Assembly: GCA_003116995.1 (NCBI GenBank)
Contig: BDSL01000100.1
Coordinates: forward strand, 331,647-395,646
Source of the DNA: Yamagishiella unicocca
Taxonomy: Eukaryota > Chlorophyta > Chlorophyceae > Chlamydomonadales > Volvocaceae
Direction: 5' to 3'
DNA length: 64,000 nt
The translations under genes and the position numbers were made by a program. Below the pieces are notes generated by a model that saw nothing but the letters and a program-made list of their open reading frames with translations, did no database searches and was not told where the DNA came from. Shown one piece after another: positions 11,808 to 23,218 of the stretch. Positions within the stretch are counted from its first letter, which is position 1. Every line of letters begins with the position of its first letter.

Positions 11808-14800
11808 ATGTTCCTCTCAATGGCGCAGACAACAATGCGCGATGCGATGATGCTGTTGGCCAGTGTCCTCTTCATGTGGGGCGCGAGCGCTTCGACCCTC
11901 CAACCAAGCGTGAGCCGGCAGTTGCTAATGGATGAAATATACGCAGAAGGTAAGGTTACCTGCTTGTATTAATCAGACTGGAAGTGCCTTGAAAAAGGGC
12001 TTGTCAGAAGACAATGGGCGGGCACGAGTACATTCGAAGCTGTGAACCTCTTGGCATAAACTTCTTCAGCTATAGATGATAACGTCGACCCTTTGTATAC
12101 GGCTTAGCGCTAGGATGATGAAGGCGAGAGGTTCCTTGAGTTATTACCCTTATACCGGTATGCATGCATGCACAGAACGTTTTTCCGACTATGCCTTAGC
12201 ACACACGACTATCTCTAGTTAAGCATATAAGCGATTATAACTGAGTCGTTTGGCCCCACGCGTCCTTCGGAAGTGAAAGTGCGCACGTAAAAAGGCGGGC
12301 ACACTACTGTTGTTGCGCGCGACCCGACGTCATGTACGTTTGTCATTGTGTCTGTCCCATTTCAGAAAATCCATTACTTGTGATGCACGACGTATCTGCC
12401 CCCACGACTTCTGGCGCGGTCACTGTGCGAGAGCCTGCGGGCCAAAACGTAAAGCGGCACTTAGTAGCGAGAGCTCAGCCTCGTTAATGGTAGGAAGATT
12501 ATTCCCCTACATTTTTTAATTGCGTTACCAAGACAAGGATTGCATGGTTTCATATATGCCGAACAGAAATCGCCCCATTGTTGCAATGCCGGGGGCCTGC
12601 ACAGCGGCACTGGTGTAAGCAGCATATGTGGTATCTTTGGTGACAGTGAGGTGTCGTATTTGGCGGGCTGGTAAGTCCATGCATATTATAAAACGATGTA
12701 CCCTACGAGGCCCATCCATGGATGCATGGCCAAGCGCGCGGTGGCGATCTCTTTCCACGCAGCCGACAGGGCGTTACTAAAACGGGTGCATGCAGCTGTG
12801 ACCGTTAATCCATCACAACCCGTAACTCAATCGTAACCTTGTTGCGTTTGTGGTGTTGTTCCTTGCAGGCGACATTGGTGGGTATGGCGGGTATGGTGGC
12901 TACGGTTACCCCCCACCGCCACCAGCCTACACAGCAATACCCCCGCCACCAGCCTACGGATATGGCTCTCAATCGCCACCAGCCTATGGCATCTACATGC
13001 CTCCATCCCCGTCGCCCTATGGGTACGTGTCGCCACCACCAGCAGGCACCTACTCTCAGCGACCACCACCGTCTTATGTGTACGGATCATTCCCACCACC
13101 AGCGTCTTATGGATACGGATCTCTCCCACCACCACCAGCTTACTCGCCTCCGCCTTCTGGCGTTTATGTGCCTCAAACACCCCCATCACCGCCGTCTTAT
13201 GGGTACGGATCCTCCCCGCCACCACCATCGGGCTACCCTACCTCTACACCGCCGCCGTCATATGGATACGGATCCTTCCCACCACCACTGGCGTACTCGC
13301 CTCCGCCATATGGTGTTTATGTGCCTCCACCACCCCCATCACCGCCGTCTTATGGGTACGGATCTTTCGTGCCGCCACCATCGGGCTACCCTACCTCCTC
13401 TCCACCGCCGCCATCATATGGATACGGATCCTCCCCACCGCCACCATCGTACTCGCCTCCGCCATATGGTGTTTATGTGCCTCCACCACCCCCATCACCG
13501 CCGTCGTATGGGTATGGATCCTCCCCACCGCCACCATCGGGCTACCCTACCTCCTCACCACCACCAGCGTCCTATGGATACGGATCCTCCCCACCGCCAC
13601 CATCGTACTCGCCTCCGCCTTATGGCGTTTATGTGCCTCCACCACCCCCATCACCGCCGTCGTATGGGTATGGATCCTCCCCACCGTCACCATCGGGCTA
13701 CCCTACCTCCTCACCACCACCAGCGTCCTATGGGTATGGATCCTCCCCACCGCCACCATCGTACTCGCCTCCGCCTTATGGCGTTATTGTGCCTCCGCCA
13801 CCCCCATCACCGCCGTCGTATGGGTATGGATCCTCCCCACCGCCACCATCGGGCTACCCTACCTCCTCACCACCACCAGCGTCCTATGGGTATGGATCCT
13901 CCCCACCGCCACCATCGTACTCGCCTCCGCCTTATGGTGTTTATGCGCCTCAAACGCCCCCATCACCGCCGTCGTATGGATATGGATCCTCCCCACCGCC
14001 ACCAGCGTACCCGCCTCCAGCCGATGTTGGTGAAGCGCCTCCTCCCCGTCCAACGCCGTATGGGTACGATTCGTCACCGCCACCACCATACGGCGGCTAC
14101 GCCCCTCTGAACTCCCCTCCATCGAACGGTGGCTATGCGCCTCCCTTTTCACCGCCATATGGGCTTGACTCTCCACCGTTTGCGCAGCCGTATGCTCCGC
14201 GACCCCCACCCGCCTATCCATCAGCGCCGTACGGTGGTGATGCGATCCCTCCTCCATCGCCCCATGGCTACTCTCCTGCGGTCCCAGCACCGGCCAGCCC
14301 TCCACCAGCTCCTTCGGCGCCTCCGTCACCGCCATCACCGATCCCCTTGTATCCCCCACCGCTGCCGAATCCCCTGCCCCGGGGCGCCTACCCGCCTCCA
14401 GCGCCGCCCTCTCCTGCAGCGCCGCCCTCTCCTCCAGCGCCGCCCTCTCCTCCAGCGCCGCCCTCTCCTGCAGCGCCGCCCTCTCCTCCAGCGCCGCCCT
14501 CTCCTCCAGCGCCGCCCTCTCCTGCAGCGCCGCCGCGACGTCCTCCGTTGTGGCCTGCATCTCCAACATCCGCCCCGACCTCCCCTCCAAGCTACTCCAG
14601 GAGTCCAAGTCCGAGCCCAAGAACTCCTCCGACCCGGCCGCGACCCTCCAAGCCGTCGCAGATGATGGCCCCCCCGGCATATCCAGATGCTTCGGCACCT
14701 CCATCACCGCCATCACCACCACCACCGCCATCACCATCGCCACCGCCACCACCGCCTTCACCGCCATCACAGCCTTCACCGCCATCACCGCCATCACCGC

Positions 14801-17800
14801 TATCACCGCCTTCACCGCCTTCACCGCCTTCATCGCCGCCACCATCTCCGGCATATCCGTTGTCTCCGCCGCCTACGCAGCCAACGCCGTCAAGACGTTC
14901 GCCGCTGTCGCCATCACCGCCTCCGCCATATCCATTGTATCCGTCGCCAACACTGCCAACGCCGTCAACACTATCGCCGCCGTCGCCGTCGCCACCGGCG
15001 CCACCGCCCCTACCGCCTCTACCGCCGCCAATGCCCCCTGCACCGCCGCCATCTCCTGCGCCCCTGCAGCCATCGCCTCCCCTACCACCGCCAAACCCCC
15101 CTGCGCCGCCGCCATCTCCTGCGCCCCTGCAGCCATCGCCTCCCCTGCCACAGCCAATGCCCCCTGCACCGCCGCCATCTCCTGCGCCCCTGCTGCCATC
15201 GCCTCCCCTACCACCGCCAAACCCACCTGCGCCGCCGCCATCTCCTGCGCCCCTGCAGCCATCGCCTCCCCTGCCACCGCCAAACCCCCCTGCACCGCCG
15301 CCATATCCTGCGCCCCTGCAGCCATCGCCTCCCCTACCGCCGCAGTCCATCCCCCAACGGCCTCCATCACCGTTCGTGCCGCCGTCACCATCACCTCCCT
15401 TCCTGTCGCCGTCATCCCCACTTCCGCCCTCACCTCCCCTGCAACCGTCGCCCCCCCTACCGCCGCAGTCGAACCCCAAACAGCCTCCTCCGCCCATGGC
15501 GCCGTCGCTGCAGCCCGCGCAGGCCCCCTTCCAGCCGCCGTCATACCCCCTACCACCCTCACCTTCTCTGCAACCGTCACCTCCCCTACCGCCGCAGTCA
15601 AACCCCCAACAGCCTCCGTCACCGCCCATGGCGCCGTCACTCACACACCCCTTCCAGCCGCCATCAACCCCCCTCCCACCCTCGGCTTCCGTGCAACCGT
15701 CGCCTCCTGCGCTGCCGCCGAGCTACCCCCCGTCACCTTCCCCTCCTCGCCCACCGCCATCTCCGCCCCGTGACGCCTGTGGCATATGCCAAGATTGCCT
15801 CGCGCTGCTGGGCCCAGGAGCTGCTGGGGCCACAAACAAGCCATCCCTTGCCGGTGGAGCATCAGCCGCCGCCGAGGCGTTCCGCGCCACTTGTACCGCG
15901 CAGTCGACATTCAGCCAGTCAGCCTGCAGGTCCCTTGTGGTGGCAATCCAGATGGGCATCTCTAACATCGCCGCACGCGCCGGCATGCTGTGCTCATCGC
16001 TTGGCGCATGTGACGTCAACACCAACTGCACCAGCCTGACTGTGCCCAAGCTGGGCGGCGGCGTGCTGACGGGCCCTCTGGACCTGTGCGCGGCGGAGGG
16101 TGTGGCGGGTGGCCGCGACACCCCGCTGCCCAGTGTGCAGAACGTGTCAGGCAGCTGCCGCACCCGGGGCAGTTGCGGCTTCGGCCAGGTGTGCTATATG
16201 GGCGAGGACGAGGGGCTGGAGCCGCCGCAGTTCTGCTCCTGTGTCAATGGGCTCGACTCGTGCTACGACCTAGGCACCTGCACCAGCTACTGCGACCTCA
16301 AACGGGTGGCCAAGCAGATCAAGCGCCTCAACGGCGGCACCAGCACCTGCGTCCCGGGAGGGGCGGATGGCAGCGGCCAGAGTGGCGAGTGCGGCACGGA
16401 CGGTGTGTGTGTGGTGGTGTCTGACTGCCAGGAGTGGAGCTGCAACGCGACGAGCCAGGCGCTGGCGATGAACAATGGCTGTACGGGCAAGTGCAGGCCG
16501 AGGAACCTAATAGCCCTTACCGCCAAGATCGCGGACGACGGCAAGTCAGTCAGCGTGAGGCTCAACGCCTATCCTGCACGAATGTCCCTGGCCCCGTGCG
16601 GCTCCGTGTTCGACACGGCGACGACGAACCTGCTGGGCGGCTATTCAGCGGCGCAGTGCAGCACCTCGGACGACACCCTCACCATCAGTCTGCCAGCGGG
16701 CGCGAAGATCAAGGTACGTGCGTGTGGCTAGGTGGTGGCTGGGGTGCGTGTGCGGCTAGGTGGTGATGACTGGGGGTTGCGTGTGAGAGAATCTTTGCGC
16801 GCACCGACATGCGCGGTGCGTGCCGTACAGCAAATATATATCTGATGGAAAGCGTTTCAGCTGCTTCCCGAACATACCGGTTTGCTTGTTTATGGCTGCA
16901 CCGCATGCGGAGATCGCACGGAGCGAATATTGTCTTGTGTTTGGCCCGGAGGCTGCGACCGCTGCGATGATGGGAGCCCTTGCTTTCCATGACTGGCATC
17001 GCCCCCACCTATCCTACCTGCCGGCGAACTTGCTCCTGAATCTTTCTCTCGACACCGCCCGCGTCTTACTTGCTGCCCCCCCCCCCAGGCGGGTCAGCAG
17101 CTGGTGTTCCCGGCGTCAGGGTCGGACCTGGTGGCGCAGGTGGACACCACGGCGGCCTTTGCAGGGTCCATCACGGTGGGTGCTTGGGGGGTGGGGGGGT
17201 ATTGGTGGGTGCTGGGGGCAGTGGGCGCTGTGCGTGGGCGGTGGGCGCTGGGGGGCGTGGGTGCTGGGGGCGGTGGGTGCTGGGGGCGGTGGGTACTGGG
17301 GGTGGTGGGTGCCGGGGGCGGTGGTGCTAGGTCGGCCCTGGTGGGCCAGGTGGACGCCACCGCGTCCTTCGGGGGCAGCGTTGCAGTGCGTGTGAGACAC
17401 GTGCGGCGTCCATAGTAACATAAGAGGACGGCTGCCCGTACACGCACCTCGCATTGCGCCATACATGTGCCTGCGCTTGCCTGTGCTTACATTGCGCCAT
17501 ACATGTGCCTGTGCTTCCATCTGCAGGTGGAGTCCTGCGATGCCTGTGTTGCTCCTCAGCCGGCCATCACGGGCCCAGCCGCCATCGCACAGCCCTGCGC
17601 CGACGACGGCGGCAGCAGCAGCCTCCTGTCCGCCGCGGGCTCGGTGCCGCCCTTCTTCGACGCCTCCCTTTCCTCCGACCCCTCGGGCCGTTCTGCCTGG
17701 AGCGATGTTACGTGGTCCCTTCTCGATGACCAGTCTGGAGGCGATGCAGCCGGATGGACTGTCCTGCAAGCCGCTGTGGACCGAACCAACAGCCTCGCCA

Positions 17801-20800
17801 GCCCCAACGACCGCCTGGTGCTGTCCCTGAAGAAATCCGAGGCAACCGACCTGCCTGAGGCGGCCAAGTACGGGCTCAAGATCACGTTGACATCGTGGCT
17901 GGAGGAGACCGCCTCCGAAACCATCACCTTCGCCAAAACGGCTGCCAGCACCGTGCCGGCTGTGCAGGTGGTGGGGCCGCCAGTGCAGAGCTTCCGTCTT
18001 TCCTCCGGTGTGCGGACGTCGGCGGATGCGGGCCAGCTATGTCCAGGTAGGGGGCCACGTCGAGTCAATTGCGTAGATGACACCAACACCGCTTGCAGAC
18101 CGGTTGCTATACCGCAGAAAGTACAAGTGTGCAAGTACGAGACACCTCTCAAGCAAGGACCCAGTTTTGAAGATCACCGCCCCCACCACCCTTCTGCCCC
18201 CAACCCACGCACTCACTCTCACCCACAGGCCAATCGCTGTCGTGGCTGTGGAAGTCTCCCTCCTGGCTCGGCATGCCTGCGGACGGCTTGGCAGTGCAGC
18301 AGCTGTACCTGCCGGCACCCGTGCCTGTTGTTCACGGCCAGCGTATCACGCTGGTCCTTGAAGCTTCATTTAATGGCGGCAACGGTGCGTGCGGGCCCCT
18401 GCGTGAAGATACCAGGTTTTTCGTACAGTTATCCCTCTGTTGGATGAGTCTGTCTTACATCATGATTTTCAGCGTTCGTTCAAGCGCACTGATCCCTCTC
18501 TGGCACCATCCTTACTGTGTATGCGGGCAGGTGACAGCGGGTCTGATAGCGTGGTGCTGACGGGCATGGGAGCGGTGCCCTCTGCCAGCCTGAGCGGTCC
18601 CGCTGGTGACGTGCCGGACGACTCCAACCTGGTATTCGACGCCACGGCTTCGTTCGACACCGAAACCACCCGAGCCCTACAGAAGCTGAGCTATAAGTGG
18701 GACTGCAGGTACGCGTCAGGGCTTGGGGGGTTCTAGCTGGGAGACAAACAGGCGACCGTCGCCAAGGGGTGAACGAGGTAGGGCGCAGGCCTAGGCAGCA
18801 GGAAGGGGTTGCAGCGGTAGCTAGGCTCAGACGCGGCAGCAGATCGATTGCCGGTCCCCAGTGTCATGGCTTCTAAAAGGCAGTTAGTACCAATTCCTGG
18901 CTCTTGTGGTAAAGAGCGAGTGTAGGGATTACTGAGCGGGCATCACAGGGTGGTTGGGTTCGCAGGCCCTATAACCGTACTAAATTCTCGATCCATATCC
19001 GTCTCACTCCTTCCAGGCGCGAGGACTACCCCGCTCCCTGCTTCACGGGGTCTGACACTGGCGACGATACCACCACCCCCGGGGTGTGGACGGTGTCGCC
19101 CAGCCTGCTGACACTGGGCAAGATGCACACCGTCACAGTCACGGTGTCGAAGGAGGTGTCGCAGGGTGCGGTGCCGCTCCGCACTACCGCCTCGGTCATC
19201 TTCCGGCCCCGTTCCGCCTCCGAGCCCTTCCCCCGCGGCAAGCTGTCACGGCAGTGCAGTGCTGCGGCCTGCGCCTCGCCACACAGCACCGACAGCGAGC
19301 TCACGGTGCTGCTGGTGGTCGCCGAGGCCTACGGGTAGGCAGATGGCTGACCTGCGTTGACCGGGCAAATGTGATGGGGCGAGGAGCCACGGTCTGATGC
19401 CTGCTCCATAAGGTGCTCGCTCGTTGGACGGTACTCATGGGTAGTGATGTAAGGTTGTAAATGAGCGAGGCAGTGTACGTGGATGCCGCATCTGGGCTGT
19501 CGCCTAGGTTGTATTTGAAGTAGTGGACGTCTCAACTGAACATGATTGGCCCCCCCCGGTCGCCCACCCGCAGGGACGCCACCGTAACATGGTCGAGTGC
19601 GGACGCCGCCGGGGTCAGCAGCCTGGTCGCCATCAGCGCCGCCAACGACGCCAACACCCCCAAGGGCACGCACCTGCTCACCATCCCCGCCGCCGACCTG
19701 CCCGCCACGCTGTCCTCCATCACCATCACCGCCACCATGCTGCTCAACGGCCTGGACGGCGCCGCCATCGTCACTGTGCCGCTCAACTCAGCTCCCAGCT
19801 GCACCCTGGATGCCACCGACCCGTCCGCCTGCCTCAAGGTGGACCTGGTGTCGGACATCTTCCCGACCGGCGTTGCGTCCATTCGCGCCCAGGGCTGGTC
19901 GGATCTGCAAGACTCGCAGCTGACCTACGAGTTCGGGCTGCGGGTCACTCAGGAGGGCAGCAGTGTGGACATGCCGCAGCAGGTCGGAATTGTGTCATCG
20001 GCAGCGCTGGTGGGGCTGAACGAGGGCAGCATTACACTCTATGGTTGCGCCATCGACAGCCAGGGAGCTCGAACCTGCGCCGCTAAGGAGGTGACCATCA
20101 AGAAGGCTGTGGATAGCTTCGACGCGGCAGGCTTGCTGGGGACCATTAACGTCTCAGCCTTGGCGGCGGTGAGGAGGGTTCAGTTACGGGTTTGGTAGTG
20201 GCACAACCAGATACGCGGGTGGGGGCATGTAAGGATGCCGGGATACACCGGGGGGGTTTTAAGGATGCTGTGACACACGGGGGGTTAAAGACATTCTGGC
20301 TTATTTTGGGGACGCAGAGATGCAGGGAGAGACGGTTCTCCGTGATAACTGGTCGCAATGCGAGCCCATCTACCTGTGTGAGGTCCGCGAAGCAGCGGGA
20401 AACAGCAGGCGCTGTGTTGTCGCTGCTGTGTTTACCAGTACTGCAATTTGAGGGTAGCTACGGCAGCTTGATCTTGATGACATCAACTGAGATTGTACGC
20501 ACTTGCACGCCCAGAAGCTCCTTCCAACCCCAAAATGGACGCCCCTTCAACCAACCGCCCCTTTTGTAGCTACCTACCTACAGGAAGAGCGATATCGCAA
20601 ACCCCCGCCACCTCTTTTCCGTACCGTACGGACCCCTGGTGCAGTGCAAACCCCGGGTGCCGTGTAAATCCCTGGTGGCATGTAAACCCCTGGTACCTGC
20701 GCTCCTGGCGCCCCCCCCAACCCTCGTAGGCAAACGACCAGAAGGCGTTGATTCAGGCGGCGCTGCAAACATCCCTGCTGACCGCGTTCATCGGGAGGGC

Positions 20801-23218
20801 CCGCCGCGCGCCCCCACCGCCTCCTAACGGTGCCAGTGCAAGGGAGTCAAGCTTGACGTCCTCTGACGACACCGCCAGCAAGACGGCGGCGCTCATCACC
20901 TCGATCCTGGCTGGAGCCAACCTGGCCGATTCGCAGCAGGTGGGGTCGGCGGGCGGGTGTTGGGGTAAGGTGCGATGGAAACGAATTAACGGCCTGCGAA
21001 GTTAGTGCTGCGAGGCAATGCTGCGAGGCAGCGCTTTGAGGAGGGCAACAGTGAAGGAGTGCGGAAGCGGCATGGGACGCCCGCTTGCTCGGCGGTCGAG
21101 AGTCGCGCGCAGTAGTAGTCCCCAGGATAGGAGGAAAGTCCCAAATACCAAAGGCAGAAATCCATTTGCAGGCACCGACGGTGCCGGCCGGGTGTGTAAA
21201 ACGCGTCTCGTTGTGAAGCGTCAGAAGGTTCCGTGGACTGCAGGACGTTCGGGACAGTAGGCGCGCAGTGCGTGGCATGCTTATCCGAACCTACGCACCT
21301 CGCTGCCATCTCAACCCCGGCCTGCACGTGCCCTCGCTTGCAGGCCCAGCTGGCGCTTTCCTCAATCACGACCGTCGTCAACGGAGCGACGGGGTCCCTG
21401 AGTGACGCCACCAAGACCACCGTCCTGCAGACTGCCAACACCATCACCCAGTCGGTGGTCAGCTCCGGCACCGTGGACGGCACCTTCGGGACTCAGATCT
21501 GCACACTTCTGGCGGCCGCGGCGCCAGGCAGCACCGCGGACAGCGCCACGGCCCTGGAGTGGCTGCGGAAGACCCTGTCCAACACCGCCCAGCTGGCGAC
21601 GTCGCTGGGCAAGCAGGCAGTGCCAGGAGGCGACTTCGTCACGGCGGGGGCCAATGGCGTGTTCACGTCGGCCTCGGCCATCAGCGTTGTCCAGCGCGGC
21701 AGCGCCTACTCGGCCTCACTGACCATGCGGTCCGGAGCGGGCGCCAAAACGTCGGGAGCGTCTGCGAAGCAAAGCGCAGGGCGCAGGATTGCACTGCAGG
21801 GCTCTGCGTTCCTGGACCAGGGTCAGAACCTGCTGGCGGTAGAGCGCGCGACGTCCAGCCGAAAGCTGCTGTCTTCGCCGCCGCCCGCCTCTCCATCAGC
21901 AACCATCGCCGAAGTATCATTCACGCTGGCCGGTGCTGCCGCCTCTGGCGCCACCGGCTACACCGTGGGGCTGTCGTACGTCTCAAGTGCCGAAGCGCCG
22001 CTGCCAGCGGCGCTGGGTAGCGCCCTGCCCTCGACCATCAACCTGCGCGGCGGCCTGACGAGTCTGACGTGGAGCACCACCTCGCCTCCCGCCATGGACG
22101 GCACCAGCAGCTACCTGACCGTCCGCATCCCCGCTCCCGCGTACGACGCCTCCAAGCTGACCACGTGCGCGCTGTACGACGCGACGGCCAACACCATCAC
22201 TGGCTCCCTCCAAGGCCTTCAGGCCGGCAGCGCACCGGCGACCTTCGTATCGTACGATGCTGCAACAGGGCGTGTCACTTGCCGCGCCACAGTCGCGGGC
22301 GCGTACGTCGTGGCGCAGGCCCCGCCCCCGCCCTCGCCCCCGCCCCCGCCCTCGCCCCCGCCCCCGCCCCCACCTCCGCCTCCACCCGCCCTGCCCCCGC
22401 CCCCTGTGGGCACAGAGACGTCTGACGCGCCTAATACTGTGGAGCCTGGGAGCGGGACGGAGACCCCCGGTGCGGTCCCGGTGATCAACTCCGGCCCAGG
22501 CCAGGACTCCGGCAGCCCCGACTCCAGGGGGGGCAGTGGCTCTTCTGAGTCCGCGCCCAAGAGCAGCTCTGTGTCCGTGGGTGGTATCGTCGGCGGTGTG
22601 ATCGGCGGCCTGGTGTTGGTCGCGATCGTGGCGGTGGTGGTGGTGCTGGTCCGGCGGCGGAAGAAGCGGGCTGCAACGACCACACCTGTTGGGGATTCGG
22701 AGGTGGAGGTGGAGGAGCAGCAGCAGGCTGTCGACGTACGACCGGGGTCAGCCCCCAGCAGGCAGGTGTCGCGAGGAGGCGACGATGGGTCCGCGCCCGC
22801 CTCCCCAACCGCCGCAACCGCCCCAACCAACCCAGCCACTCCTAACCCCACTACGGCGCGAACAATGGAGGGCCAGCCGCAACAGCAGGGTGTCGCTGAG
22901 GGCTGGTCTGCAGACGGCGCGGACCGGGGCATGTCCCCCCGGGTCAACGGGCCGAGCAACAGGCGGCTTGACCACGAGCTCAGCCTGCCCAACACGCCTC
23001 AGGGTGCGGACGCGGAGCAGCGGCAGCTGCGGGCGTGGGACGACCCCGCCGCCGCGCCGTCAGCAGCAGCTGCGGGCGAGGACCTCCTGGTGCTGGCTGC
23101 GGACGAGCCCATGCGGCGGGCGACGTCTAACCTAGCTGCCGGCCGGGGCGCCGGCGGCGGCGTGACGGGAGCCGGTGGCGATGGTGCCACGATGCGACAG
23201 CACAGCAGCATTGCGTAA
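11808..23218 (+). CDS. Gene B: hydroxyproline-rich saposin-like/REJ/GAIN-like membrane protein
   Basis: Exons: 11808-11949, 12869-16713, 17089-17175, 17527-18046, 18229-18384, 18531-18708, 19017-19334, 19574-20168, 20730-20939, 21344-23218 (TAA); 7926 nt, 2641 aa, and all phases agree. The start is the first ATG after an in-frame TGA (11763); exon 1 encodes a signal peptide with core [15 protein letters not shown]. Residues ~49-1014 are Pro/Tyr/Ser-rich, with 51-52 residue tandem repeats. Residues 1018-1095 carry six cysteines in saposin-B spacing (CxxC, C-x10-C, C-x5-C). A second Cys-rich stretch runs to ~1250. The REJ-like region follows ([31 protein letters not shown]), then a GAIN-like region with degenerate GPS ([11 protein letters not shown]). 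A transmembrane helix lies at about 2427-2452, followed by RRRKK and a ~189-residue tail with [11 protein letters not shown] and [10 protein letters not shown]. Likely a wall-spanning receptor or adhesin with an O-glycosylated stalk. Exon boundaries are manual. Confidence 0.88.
13198..13980 (+). repeat. 153-156 bp coding tandem repeat in gene B exon 2
   Basis: About five consecutive units begin at 13198, 13351, 13507, 13663 and 13819, and a further start lies at 13975. Each encodes 51-52 residues of the pattern [20 protein letters not shown]... followed by [20 protein letters not shown]. Units carry GGATCC sites and are nearly identical in the 13507-13975 part, which indicates recent unequal exchange. 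The period is a multiple of three, so copy number can change without breaking the frame. The Tyr-rich Pro motifs resemble extensin cross-linking motifs. Confidence 0.9.
17176..17330 (+). repeat. G-rich minisatellite inside gene B intron 3
   Basis: The intron that follows the 87-nt exon opens with GTGGGTGC and then repeats GTGGGTGCTGGGGGCG-like units at least six times. Each unit reproduces a good 5' splice-site consensus (GTGGGT). The strand is G-run rich and could form G-quadruplexes in the pre-mRNA. Confidence 0.75.
17331..17385 (+). pseudogene. Partial duplicate of gene B exon 3 within intron 3
   Basis: The stretch reads [18 protein letters not shown] followed by GTGCGT, a donor-like site. 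It aligns with the end of the true exon ([18 protein letters not shown], then GTGGGT) and with the gene C exon (SALRSQVDPTASFEGDVT). The first third of the exon ([10 protein letters not shown]) is missing and the acceptor phase does not fit, so it is most likely an exon relic. The frame of exon 3 stays open through the minisatellite into this copy and stops at 17413. Confidence 0.65.
20217..20300 (+). repeat. Short tandem repeat in gene B intron 8
   Basis: Two to three degenerate units of roughly 36 bp share AAGGATGC followed by GAYACACSGGGGGG. They lie in the 561-bp intron 20169-20729. A second small array lies further on in the same intron. Confidence 0.45.
20630..20700 (+). repeat. ~18-bp tandem repeat in gene B intron 8
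   Basis: Four degenerate units of the form CCCCTGGTGCAGTGYAAA are seen just before the acceptor of the exon at 20730. No function is evident. Confidence 0.5.

Noticed and set aside
12839..14110. 423-codon His/Arg/Met-rich frame
   Set aside because: It is an out-of-frame reading of the gene B Tyr/Pro repeat. The signal-peptide exon splices only into the Pro frame.
13859..15644. 331- and 350-codon minus-strand Ala/Val- or Gly-rich frames
   Set aside because: These are antisense shadows of the gene B stalk and have no independent coding evidence.
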